Positions 14,177 to 22,589 of a stretch of DNA of 34,347 bases are shown one piece after another. How positions within the stretch are numbered: the stretch's first letter is position 1; each line of letters starts with the position of its first letter. The stretch is from positions 1-34,347 of the forward strand of contig JOHN01000095.1 of the NCBI GenBank assembly GCA_000719695.1. The letters are read 5' to 3'. The notes beneath the pieces were generated by a model. That model saw nothing but the letters and a program-made list of their open reading frames with translations. It was not told the origin of the DNA and did no database searches. A program made the position numbers and the translations under genes. Source of the stretch: Streptomyces sp. NRRL F-6131. GTDB lineage: Bacteria; Actinomycetota; Actinomycetes; Streptomycetales; Streptomycetaceae.

Positions 14177-15631
14177 GGCCCCGGGTGCCAGCCGCGGCGC
14201 GGTCCGTACACCGAACTCGCGGCGCAGCGCCGAGCGGGCCGCCAGGTAGCCGGCCATGCCGTGCACGCCCGGTCCGGGCGGGGTGGACGCCGAGCAGAGG
14301 TAGACGCCCTTGAGCGGGGTCCGGTACGGGTCCCAGGCGGGGGTGGGGCGCAGCAGCGCCTGACGGAAGGTCACCGCACCGGCCGCGATGTCGCCGCCGA
14401 CGTAGTTCGGGTTGTACGCCTCCAGCGCCGCGGCGCTGACCGAGCGGCGGTCCACCACCGTCGCGGCGAAGCCGGGCGCGTACTGCTCGATCCGGGCGGT
14501 GACCAGCTCAGCCGGGTCCCGCCGGTCCCCGTTGGGGACGTGCGCGTAGGCCCAGACCGGCCGGTGGCCGTCGGCGGCCACCCGGCCCGGATCGGCCGCG
14601 GCCGGGTCCACCACCAGGACGAACGGGGCGCCGCCGGGCCGGCCGCGGGCGACCAGGCTCTCCTGCCGGAACACCTCCCGCTGGGTGCCGCCCAGGTGCA
14701 CCGTCCCGGCCCGGCCGACCAGCGGCTCGGCCCACGGGACGGGGCCGTTCACCAGGAAGTCCACCTTGGCCGCGCCCGGGCCGTACCGGTAGCGGCCGAG
14801 GCTGCGGCGGTACCCGGCGGGCAGCAGCGGCCCGGCGACCCGGAGGAACTCCTTGGGGCCGAGGTCGAGCAGCACCGCCCGGGCGCCGCGCAGCTCGCGC
14901 AGGTCGTCCAGCCGGGCGCCGGTGCGCAGGCTGCCGCCGTGCGCGGTGAGGTCCTCGGCCAGCGCCTCGGCGATCCGCACGCTGCCGCCGCGCGGCACCG
15001 GCCAGCCGCCCGCGTGGGCGAGGTGACCGAGCATCAGGGCGACCGAGGCGGCCGACGGGGTCGGCATCCGGCCGACCACGTGGGCGGCCACCCCGGCCAG
15101 CAGGGCGGCGGCCTCCGGGCCGGCGAACTGCCGGGCGGCCAGCGGGGTGCCGTGCGTGAGCAGCCCCTTGGCGAGCAGGAACGGGGCGGCCAGGTCGGCG
15201 GGCAGGGTGCGCTGGCCGGAGAGCATGAAGTCGACCAGGCCCTGACTGTGCCTCAGCAGCGGCTCCATCAGGGCCCGCCAGCGCGGGCCGTCCGGGCCGA
15301 GCCGCTCGCAGGTGGCGTCCAGGCTGCGGTACGCCAGCCCGGCCCGGCCGCCGTCCAGCGGGTGGGCGTAGCTGATCTCCGGGCGGAGCAGCTCGACGCC
15401 GCGGGCGGCCAGGTCGAACTCCCGGAAGAACCCGGAGGCGGTGGCCATCGGGTGCACCGCCGCGCAGATGTCGTGCAGCACGTCCGGGCGGAACAGCGGC
15501 TTGGTCCGCAGCCCGCCGCCCAGGTCCTCGGCGGCCTCCCGGACCTCGACCTCGAGCCCGGCCCGGGCCAGGGTGACGGCGGCGGCGAGGCCGTTCGGCC
15601 CGCTGCCCACCACGACGACTTCGGCGACCAC
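14171..15631 (-). CDS. FAD-dependent phytoene-desaturase-like oxidoreductase (PYROXD2-like)
   Basis: The 486-residue protein starts at GTG 15631 with GGGGAG 6 bases upstream; the frame is open further 5' but only through repeat copy D. The N-terminus has the FAD dinucleotide motif VVVGSGPNGLAAAVTLARAG and the following E-x4-GGG-x-R-T. The C-terminal signature is VYLCSASTPPGPGVHGMAGY, typical of carotenoid-oxidoreductase-like flavoproteins (usual length 480-530). It is essentially full length. The last residues (APGAC) and the stop codon come from repeat copy C, so the native tail is slightly altered. The gene is bracketed by same-orientation copies C and D. The substrate is unknown. Confidence 0.85.
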   Translation of the reverse strand: MVAEVVVVGSGPNGLAAAVTLARAGLEVEVREAAEDLGGGLRTKPLFRPDVLHDICAAVHPMATASGFFREFDLAARGVELLRPEISYAHPLDGGRAGLAYRSLDATCERLGPDGPRWRALMEPLLRHSQGLVDFMLSGQRTLPADLAAPFLLAKGLLTHGTPLAARQFAGPEAAALLAGVAAHVVGRMPTPSAASVALMLGHLAHAGGWPVPRGGSVRIAEALAEDLTAHGGSLRTGARLDDLRELRGARAVLLDLGPKEFLRVAGPLLPAGYRRSLGRYRYGPGAAKVDFLVNGPVPWAEPLVGRAGTVHLGGTQREVFRQESLVARGRPGGAPFVLVVDPAAADPGRVAADGHRPVWAYAHVPNGDRRDPAELVTARIEQYAPGFAATVVDRRSVSAAALEAYNPNYVGGDIAAGAVTFRQALLRPTPAWDPYRTPLKGVYLCSASTPPGPGVHGMAGYLAARSALRREFGVRTAPRLAPGAC

Positions 15632-15671
15632 CGCGTGCTCCCCTTCCCGGGGTTCTGGATTCTCGGTACGG

Positions 15672-15816
15672 TGCTGAGTCTCGCTTCCGCGCGCTGGTTG
15701 TTCTCGCGGAGCGCCCACCGGCCGTCTCGCCACGTGCGGAGACAACACCAGCTCAGCGGCAGACCTCGCTGACACTACAACGAGACAGCCCCCGGACACC
15801 GCAGCGAGAGTCAGCA
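15672..15816. mobile_element. MITE-like repeat, copy D (145-bp full-length form)
   Basis: TGCTGAGTCTCGC at the left and the complement of TGCTGACTCTCGC at the right close the copy. It has the same orientation and length as copy C. It lies about 40 bp upstream of the start of the flavoprotein gene and may affect its promoter. No clear target duplication. Confidence 0.8.
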
Positions 15817-16084
15817 TCGAGGCAATCGAGTGCTCGGGGTTGGGCAGCATGCCGCGAACAGTCCGGGTGACGTCCGCCGTGGCCACGGTCGTCCAGCCCT
15901 CCGCCGCAGGCCGCGAGGCCGGCGGGCGGCCCGCGTGGCTCGGCCAGGTCAACGACCCCGCAGCAGCCGCCGACATCACTGCCTGGGTGAGGCATGGCGG
16001 ACCCCGCCTTGTCCGGCCCGCGCCATGCTCGACCTCTCCACCTTCCAGCCCTCACGCCGGGCCAGGGCCGAACTCCATGACGAC
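15817..16084. other. Short stretch between repeat copy D and the IS630 element
   Basis: Several frames are open on both strands, but none has a start with a ribosome site or a recognisable motif. It is probably leftover coding DNA from a gene truncated on both sides. Confidence 0.4.
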
Positions 16085-16086
16085 TA

Positions 16087-17299
16087 GTGCTGCGTTCCTC
16101 AAAGCAGGTACACGTAGCGGTGTCGCAGTTGTCGGGTCGGCGGGGCGGGTCGGCCCCAGATCCAGGGTCTGGCTCTGGCGTTGAGCTGGGCGGTTGCGAG
16201 TCGGGTGGCCCGGGTGATCTCGTCGGGGTCGGCGAAGGACTGGCCGGTGAGGGCGGCCTTGCGGAAGAGTCTCCACCAGGCTTCCTGGAGGTTGAGCCAG
16301 CAGGCGCCGACCGGGATGAAGACATGTCGGATCCGGGGGTGGTCCTCCAGCCAGGTGCGGGTGGAGACGCTGTTGTGGGAGGACAGGTTGTCGGTCACCA
16401 CGTAGATGTCGCCTGTGGGATTGGCGTCCTCGAGAAGCTGCAGGAACTGCTGGTAGAAGGCGCTGTTGCGGGACGAGGCACACATCGTGACCTGCTGCCC
16501 GTCGCGGACGCGCAGGCCGCCGTAGACCCAGGTCTTCTCCGGCCCGCGCGAGTAGTCGATCTCGTTCTTGATGCGGTGTCCGTCCGGCGACCAGCCCGGC
16601 GCCGGCGGGAACGTGCGTGGGATCACCGGCCCGAGCTCGTCGGCGCACACGACCGTCGCGCCGTCGGGCGGGCAGGTGTAGAGGCCGATGATCCGCGTTC
16701 TTTTCCCTCGAAGTCCCGGTCCTTCGAACGGGTCCGCGAGCGGGTGCGGCGCCACCTGGCCCCCTCGACCAGAAGGATCCGCCGCACCTGCGAGCGGCCG
16801 ACCTCGATCCCCAGCCGCCTGGCCTCGGTGGCCAGTGCGTCCAGCGTCCACTCCGGCGGGCCGGCCTCGTCGGCAGGAACCAGTTCCCCGTCCGCCTGCC
16901 GGGCCGGCCGTCCGGGCGGCACCTGCTTGACCAGGGCGGTGATCCGGGAGCGCTCGAGCTCGGTGAGCCGCCTGGGCCGGCCGGTGATCGGCCGGTCCTC
17001 CAGCCCCTCCAGGCCGAGATCGTTGAACCGATGCAGCCACCACCGCACCGTCTTCGCATGGCAGCCCAGCTCGCCGGCGATCGCCGCCACCCGCAAGCCG
17101 TCCCAGCTCAGCGCGATGATCCGTGCCCGCATCACCAGATCCGCCGGCGCCTTCCGCGCACCCGCCAACCTGGCGATCACCCTCTCCTCGTCCGACCCCA
17201 CTGCAGCCCGAGCCCGCAACAACCTCGGCACACCCCACCCCCAGCCACCCAAATATCCTCAACCCAGGCTCTATACCCATGATTTGAGGAATTCAGCAT
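16087..17299 (-). mobile_element. IS630-family insertion sequence (1.21 kb)
   Basis: Imperfect inverted ends: GTGCTGCGTTCCTCAAAGCA at the left; at the right, complemented, ATGCTGAATTCCTCAAATCA. Both sides carry TA (16085-16086 and 17300-17301), the invariant IS630 target duplication. The right TA lies one or two bases from the end of the IS701 element, so this element landed at that element's border. Confidence 0.88.
16099..17231 (-). CDS. IS630-family transposase, two frames joined by a -1 frameshift
   Basis: The N-terminal frame (to about 16707) has the helix-turn-helix region (LRVAAIAGELGCHAKTVRWW) and the winged-helix part. The C-terminal frame has the DDE_3 core: CADELGPV with the first D, YVVTDNLSSHNS with the second, and WLNLQEAWWRLFRKA with the E. 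The frames meet at complement 16701-16707, which reads G GGA AAA in the first frame, a canonical X-XXY-YYZ slippery heptamer. Slipping back one base joins DRDFEGK to RTRIIGLYTCPP and completes the protein. The start is uncertain (GTG 17231 or TTG 17252). Programmed frameshifting is likely rather than a pseudogene. Confidence 0.8.
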
Positions 17300-17355
17300 T
17301 AGTACTGCAACGGTGCTTACCGTGACAGTTGTCGGGTTCGCTCGTTGGGCTGTTC

Positions 17356-17732
17356 ATGGGTGGGGACATATCTGAGGTCGATGCTCGTGGCTGGTCGGAC
17401 GGGCTGGTCGGGTTGCATGGGCGGTTTGCTCACCGGTTCGCGCGGAGCGAGTCGCGGGAGTCGGCGCTGGCCTACATGCGCGGTCTGCTGGCGCCGCTGG
17501 AGCGTAAGAACGGCTGGACGGTGGCCGAAGAAGCCGGACATGACGGACCGGACCGGATCCAGCGTCTGCTGAACCGTATCGACTGGGACGCGGCCGGGGT
17601 GCTCGACGACGTGCGCCAGTACGTCGTCGAGCACCTGGCCGACCCGGGGGGTGTGCTGATCGTGGACGACACCGGGTTCCTCAAGAAGGGCGTGCGGTCG
17701 GCCGGCGTCCAAATGCAATACTCCGGTACCGC
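17356..17732 (+). pseudogene. IS701-family transposase, 5' part
   Basis: From ATG 17356 about 125 codons read [40 protein letters not shown] and [20 protein letters not shown]. This is the N-terminal part of an IS701 transposase, including the first catalytic aspartate in LIVDDTGF. The reading breaks after MQYSGTAG, where the ISAzo13-like element sits; the downstream part resumes at 19262. Confidence 0.85.
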
Positions 17733-19261
17733 GGGGGCCTGTATCTGAATAACTGTCAGGTTTGATCTTCCTGGTCGTTCTCGTCGGGCAAGTGAACTTG
17801 AAGCTGTTCGAGGGTCCGGGCGGGCGACCCGGGCAGTGGCGTGACGATCACGCGGTGCAGGTCCAGGAGCCGGTGTCCGTCCTGGAACTGGTTGGAGAGG
17901 TTGGTGCGGGTGACACCCAGCAACTGGGCCAGGAGTGTGCTGGTGATCGCCCTGCGTCGACGTAGAAGGGCCGCCAGGAGCCGGTGGTAGTGGTCGATGC
18001 TGCTTGTCTGCGGGTGGAGGTAGCTGCGCGGGCGGTGGAAGCGTCGCTGGAAGGCGGCCTCGGCGAGGGCGTCCCAGTACGGCTCCGAGACTGCCACCAG
18101 GCGCTCGAAGTCGGACCGTGGCATGCCCGTCAGGGCCGGATCGGTGAGCATCGCGGTCAGGCCGGGGTCAGTTCGCCGGGCGGTCGCCGGCGCTTCTGGG
18201 GGGTGTGGTGGAACGGGGGCCAGGGTGTAGTTCCAGTCGCCGTGGAACGCGTCGGGCGTGATCGGCAGGGCCTGGAACTCGGCAGCGCTCACGGTTGAAC
18301 CCAGGGGATAGCTTCCGGTGTCCAGCTCCGCGCCGATGGTCAGCCCGGTCCGGGTGGTCGTCGCGGCGATCGTCCCGATGACGACCTCGTAGCTGGTCAG
18401 CGGCCGGCCGCGCCAGTTCGCGGTGATGTGGCAGAACATCCGGTGCTCGATCTTGTTCCACTTCGACGTGCCGGGTGGGAAGTGGCAGACCGTGACCTTC
18501 AGCCCACTCTCCAGGGCGAAGGCGGCCAGGTGTTTCTTCCAGGTCCAGCGGCGCGGATCGTTGGAGCCGCCGGCGTCGGCGGTGATCAGCAACCGGGTGG
18601 CGTTCGGATGGTGCATCTGCCCGCGGCGCTTCCTTGGCCTTGGTGTCGACGCTGATCACCGGCTGCCGGTCGTCGAGGAAGGCGGCGGCCGTGGCGTTCA
18701 GGTGGGCGAACTGGACATCGCGGTCCGGATGGCCGGCGCCCTCGGTGGTCTTGACGGTGCCCTGCAGGCTGTAGCCGAGGCCGTGCAGGAGGCGCCCGAC
18801 GGTGGAAGCGCTGACCGTATGGCCCTGCGACGTGAGGGTCGCGGCCAGAACCCGCAGGGACAAGGTGGTCCATCGCAGCGGCGAGACCGGATCACCACGG
18901 GTGTGCGGCTCGATCAGCGCCTCGAGCGCTGGCACCAGGTCGGGGTCGGTGACCGTCAACGGCTTGCGGCCGGCTCCCGCGGCCCGGACCCTCCGCGTCG
19001 GCACCGGGTCCCCGGCCAGCTCGGTCACGCCACGCGCGACGGTGGCGGAGCTACTCCCAGACGCGGCAGCCACCAGGGCGATCCCGCCGCGGCTGATCGC
19101 AGTGGCCTCGCTGGCCAGGTAGAGCCGACGACGACGCTCGTCGAGATGAGGCAGGATCCGATCGAACTTGGCCCGCAGGGCGGCGACGGGCGGACGCACA
19201 GGCATGGTCCACCATCCCACCAAGTCCACCAGAACAAGCAGTAATTGAGATACAAGCCCCC
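17733..19261 (-). mobile_element. Defective ISAzo13-like insertion sequence inside IS701
   Basis: The ends are a G-run plus CCTGTATCTGAATAACTG at the left and, complemented, a G-run plus CTTGTATCTCAATTACTG at the right. The G-runs on both sides make the exact borders and any target duplication unresolvable. The transposase inside has a large internal deletion. The element is only distantly similar to the intact copy at 2906-4626 and has different ends. Confidence 0.8.
17756..19205 (-). pseudogene. ISAzo13-family transposase with internal deletion
   Basis: From ATG 19205 the first frame gives the HTH region (LVAAASGSSSATVARGVTEL) and the first catalytic aspartate (PVISVDTKAKE). It then jumps, near 18610-18640, to another frame at NATRLLITADAGGSN with the second aspartate, followed by SKWNKIEHRMFCHI with the glutamate. 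Compared with the intact relative, about 75 residues (from the GREWQP region to the RRWW helix) are missing and the frame is shifted. It cannot make a transposase. Confidence 0.85.
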
Positions 19262-20246
19262 GGGCAGGTGGAGAACTGCCAGGTGGCGGTGTTCGCCGCG
19301 TACTGCGCCGAGGCCGGGCAGGCGCTGGTGGACGTGGAGCTGTACCTGCCCAGGGCGTTCGCCGAGGACGCCGAGCGCTGCCGTGTGGCCGGGGTGCCCG
19401 CCGAGCGGGCCGGTACCGTGGTGACCAAGGGCGAGCTGGCGGCGGTGATGCTCACCCGGGCGATCGAGGCCGGGATACGGTTCGGGTTCGTGGCCGGCGA
19501 CGAGGTGTACGGCCGCTCGCCGGCGCTGCGACAGGCGATCGAGGCCGCCGGGCGCGGCTACGTCCTGGGCGTCGGCGTCGACCGGATCGTCCACCGCAAC
19601 AGCCAGGACAAGACCACCGCCGCGGCGGCGAAGGGGACGAGCTGCCCGCGGCGGCCTGGCAGCGGAAGGCCGCCGCGGCCGGGGCGAAGGGCCTGCGCGA
19701 GCACGCCTGGGCCTGGATCGCGCTGGACCCCGACGGCTGTCCCGACGGCTGGACCCGCAGCCTGCTGATCCGCCGGAACAAGGACGCCGACGCCGAACAC
19801 GCCTACTACCTGTGCTATCACCGGGACACCGCCACCTTGGCCGACCTGGTGGCGGTCGCGACACGCCGCTGGGGCATCGAGGAGGCGTTCGCGATCTGCA
19901 AAAGCGAGGCCGGCCTGGACCAGCACCAGGTCCGCCGCTGGACGCCGTGGGACCGGCACACCATCCTGGCCATGCTCGCCGCCGCGTTCCTGACCGTGAC
20001 CCGCGCCGCGATCCCGGCAAACCCCACCGCCTGCACGGCGGAGGAATCCCCTTCACCTGCAACGAGATCGCCACGCTGTTGGCCACCCTGGTATTCCACC
20101 CCGTTCGGGTGAACCGGTTCCACCTGCGGTGGAGCCGCTGGCGCCAGCTCCACCAAGCCCGCGCCGAATGGTCCCACTACCGGCGCCGCGGCGACCTCGT
20201 CCGCCATCCCGGCTACTCCATGATCCGACAGAACAAGATCCACTAA
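19262..20246 (+). pseudogene. IS701-family transposase, 3' part with two frameshifts
   Basis: The part resumes with VENCQVAVFAAYCAEAGQAL, VDVELYLPRAF and FGFVAGDEVYGRSPALRQ, the second DDE aspartate region. Near 19635 the sense moves to another frame (WQRKAAAAGAKGLREHAWAW, RRWGIEEAFAICKSEAGLDQ with the catalytic E). Near 20045 it moves again to GGIPFTCNEIATLLATLVF and ends YSMIRQNKIH. Adding the IS insertion, the gene is broken at three places. Confidence 0.85.
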
Positions 20247-20262
20247 TCAAAGTGCTGCTGTA

Positions 20263-20630
20263 CTACAGGCAGCCCTGGCCACCGCCGCGGCCACCCGCGA
20301 GGCCGCCGCCCGCCGGGTCCCTGCATGGTTCCCCACCCTCGCAGCGGGTACTTACACCACCGCGATCACCCTTACGGGTACGTCATGGCTGATCCACGGA
20401 AGCGCCAGCATCGTCAGGTTCACAGCTCATCAAAACCTCAGGTTCCCGCTGCCATACTCCTGACCGTCGCGACGGCCAGGCATCACTTCGACCCCCACGG
20501 ATGGGACGGCCGTCCTCGACATTGCCGGTTCGCGGTGCGGCCGCGAACCGGCTGCCTACAGCCCGCGGTGAATATCAACCTGACATCGCAACGGCATTCC
20601 ATAATTCGGATTCAGGACAGGGGACCTATC
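20263..20630 (+). other. Region between IS701 and the GH110-like gene
   Basis: A plus-strand frame without a start (QAALATAAATREAAARRVPA ... LTGTSWLIHGSASIVRF) ends at TGA near 20463 and looks like the tail of a gene cut by IS701; no family is recognised. After it the GC content drops towards the glycosidase gene. The segment just before the ATG carries the ribosome site AGGGGA and presumably the promoter, but I see no clear -35/-10 pair. Confidence 0.4.
20524..20552. terminator. 12-bp hairpin upstream of the GH110-like gene
   Basis: GCCGGTTCGCGG (20524-20535), a 5-base loop, and its exact complement (20541-20552). It may terminate the truncated upstream frame or insulate the glycosidase gene; it ends 78 bases before the ATG. 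Confidence 0.6.
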
Positions 20631-22580
20631 ATGCAGCGCCGGAAGTTTATGCGAAACAGCATTCTCACCGCGGTGGGCGCGGCAATTCCGTTGTCCTTCG
20701 CGCAATACGCGATGCGCAGATCGGGATGGGTGCAGCAGGCGCTGACGAGCGCTTCGGGATGGGTGGAGCATCCGCTGACGAGCACTTCGGGAGGCGCAGC
20801 GGAGCCGCTGTTGCCCAGAGGAGCGGAGGACTTCACTGTCGACGCGCCGAGGAACCCGAATGGCCCGGTCGTCCACCTCCGGGACTTCGGCGCGGTGGCG
20901 GATGGAGCGGAGCCGCCTTCCAGTGGTCCGGACCGCAACCTGGCCGCGCTCGAAGCCGCACTCCGCCATTGCCGCAAAGTGGGGGCATCTAAACTCGTCG
21001 CCGACAAGGGGGTATATCGCATCGCCTCCGGCGAAACGATTGTCTTCGACTCTCTCACCGACTTCACCTTCGATGGCGGCGGGGCGACGTTTCTCTTCCA
21101 CCTGATCCAAGGTGGCGCCGCAGGCGTCTCGATCAAGAAATGCCAACGATCGGTGTTCTCCAACTTCAATCTGGACTGGGATTGCGCGATCGATCCGCCG
21201 GCTTGGGTAGGCAGAGTTATCGAACTGGCCGAAAATCAATCGAATTTCGTGATGAGATTCGAGACGGCTGCCCCGCTCGATCCCAAGGTTTGGGTCACGA
21301 TGAACCCGCTCGATGAAGATCTGCGTGCGCCGGGCGCCGGCACGGAGTTCGACGGCTTCGCACCCACCAAGATTGAGAAGCGCGATGCGCAAACGGTGTG
21401 CGTGTGGCCAACCAATCGCATCAACCCCATCGTAGGGCAGCTTTACCTACTGCGCCATTACACCTACGAAAAGCACGCCGTTGTCATGAGCGACAATTCC
21501 CATCTCTCGTTCCGCAACGTGAACATCTACACGTTTCCTGGCGAGGGATTCGTCACTGGCGGCGATCAGCATCACTTCGAGCTGGTCAACTGCCGCATCG
21601 CTCCTCCAGCAAACGAGCGCCGCCCCATCACCACCACGGCCGACGGATTTCATGTCATGCAGTCGAAAGGCTTCATCCGGCTGGAGCAGTGCGAGTTCAG
21701 TTTCATGGGCGACGACTGCGTGAACATTCACGACAACATCCACATGGGTTTCCGCCGCGTGGATGACTACACCCTGGTCGCAACTGACTACGTCGCTTGG
21801 AGATGTCCTTTCTCGGATGGCGATCTAGTCGAGATCCGCAACGCCGATCTGTCGCCGACCGGCTTTACCGCCGAGCTGAAATCTGCCAAGCAGAAATCTT
21901 CCGATGCGGACTCCGAGAAGAGCGAAGTCACACTGATCTTCAGCCAGAAGATTCCCACGCACATCGCCGATGACGCCATTCTCTTCAATCTACGCTATAG
22001 TTCACACAATGTCATTGTTCGCGATTGCTACTTCCATGAGAATCGGGCACGAGGCATCTTGTGCAACAGCGCCGACTGGCTCGTCGAAGACAACCGTTTC
22101 ATTCATAACCAGTACGCCGCCATGCTTCTGAAACCAGACGTGTCCCCGGGTCTCTGGGCAGAGGGCTTCGGCGCGTCCAACGTCATCATCCGGGGGAACA
22201 AGTTCGAGTCATCCAATTCCTACGGAGCCGACAATGGACCAGCCATTCAGTTGGGCGCGACGGTCCGTGGCGTCAACACTCCGTATCCTCTGCTCGATGG
22301 AGTGTTGCTTGAGGAGAACGAATTTACAGAAATGCCGGGCCCCGCAGTAGATGCCTCCTCGTTCAATAACCTGGTGATCAGGAAAAACCTCGTGACGAAT
22401 CTCAAGGAGGCGCCGGTTGCGAAGGAGAAGCGCGGCAGCATTCGCGCCGAGCTAGGAACGGGCCTCTGGGTGGAAGGCAATGTCTGGACGACGCAGAAGG
22501 ACATTGAAGCTCCCATCCTCTTCTACAATGCCGACACCACACACTCGATCGTGTGCCGTGACAACGAGCTAAAGAGCTAG
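20631..22580 (+). CDS. Secreted parallel beta-helix glycosidase, GH110-like alpha-1,3-galactosidase
   Basis: The 649-residue protein starts at the ATG after AGGGGA. A twin-arginine signal opens it (RRKFMRN plus ILTAVGAAIPLSFA), then an 11-residue tandem repeat linker. From about residue 85 it is a right-handed beta-helix: VVHLRDFGAVADG, FTFDGGGATFLF, then rungs such as NVIVRDCYFHENRARGILCN. The key region is TTADGFHVMQSKGFIRLEQC followed by EFSFMGDDCVNIH. D338, D361 and D362 have the spacing of the three catalytic aspartates reported for GH110 (321, 344, 345 in PdGH110B, from memory). GH110 enzymes remove alpha-1,3-linked galactose by inversion. Base composition is clearly less GC-rich than the neighbours, suggesting transfer. 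A polysaccharide lyase or other beta-helix hydrolase remains possible. Confidence 0.75.
   Translation: MQRRKFMRNSILTAVGAAIPLSFAQYAMRRSGWVQQALTSASGWVEHPLTSTSGGAAEPLLPRGAEDFTVDAPRNPNGPVVHLRDFGAVADGAEPPSSGPDRNLAALEAALRHCRKVGASKLVADKGVYRIASGETIVFDSLTDFTFDGGGATFLFHLIQGGAAGVSIKKCQRSVFSNFNLDWDCAIDPPAWVGRVIELAENQSNFVMRFETAAPLDPKVWVTMNPLDEDLRAPGAGTEFDGFAPTKIEKRDAQTVCVWPTNRINPIVGQLYLLRHYTYEKHAVVMSDNSHLSFRNVNIYTFPGEGFVTGGDQHHFELVNCRIAPPANERRPITTTADGFHVMQSKGFIRLEQCEFSFMGDDCVNIHDNIHMGFRRVDDYTLVATDYVAWRCPFSDGDLVEIRNADLSPTGFTAELKSAKQKSSDADSEKSEVTLIFSQKIPTHIADDAILFNLRYSSHNVIVRDCYFHENRARGILCNSADWLVEDNRFIHNQYAAMLLKPDVSPGLWAEGFGASNVIIRGNKFESSNSYGADNGPAIQLGATVRGVNTPYPLLDGVLLEENEFTEMPGPAVDASSFNNLVIRKNLVTNLKEAPVAKEKRGSIRAELGTGLWVEGNVWTTQKDIEAPILFYNADTTHSIVCRDNELKS
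20721..20819 (+). repeat. 33-bp tandem repeat encoding an 11-residue linker repeat
   Basis: Units start with TCGGGA at 20721, 20754 and 20787. The first two are nearly identical (SGWVQQALTSA, SGWVEHPLTST) and the third is diverged (SGGAAEPLLPR). It lies between the Tat signal and the beta-helix, a place where length variation would be tolerated. Confidence 0.75.
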
Positions 22581-22589
22581 TAGCTCTCC

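Larger units (their letters stand above)
17303..20262 (+). mobile_element. IS701-family insertion sequence, split by an ISAzo13-like element
   Basis: The left end begins TACTGCAACGGTG and the right end, complemented, TACAGCAGCACTTTG, related ends for this family. CTA-type sequence flanks it once the IS630 insertion is mentally removed (CTAG left, CTAC right), close to the YTAR target of IS701. The transposase gene is interrupted at 17733-19261 and carries further frameshifts, so the element is dead. Confidence 0.75.

Noticed and set aside
10591..15816. CRISPR array
   Set aside because: The repeats are 98-145 bp, few, in both orientations and separated by kilobases with genes between; they fit a MITE-like family.
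17733..19261. A defined target duplication for the second ISAzo13-like element
   Set aside because: G/C-runs at both borders make the ends ambiguous by several bases, so no duplication can be asserted.
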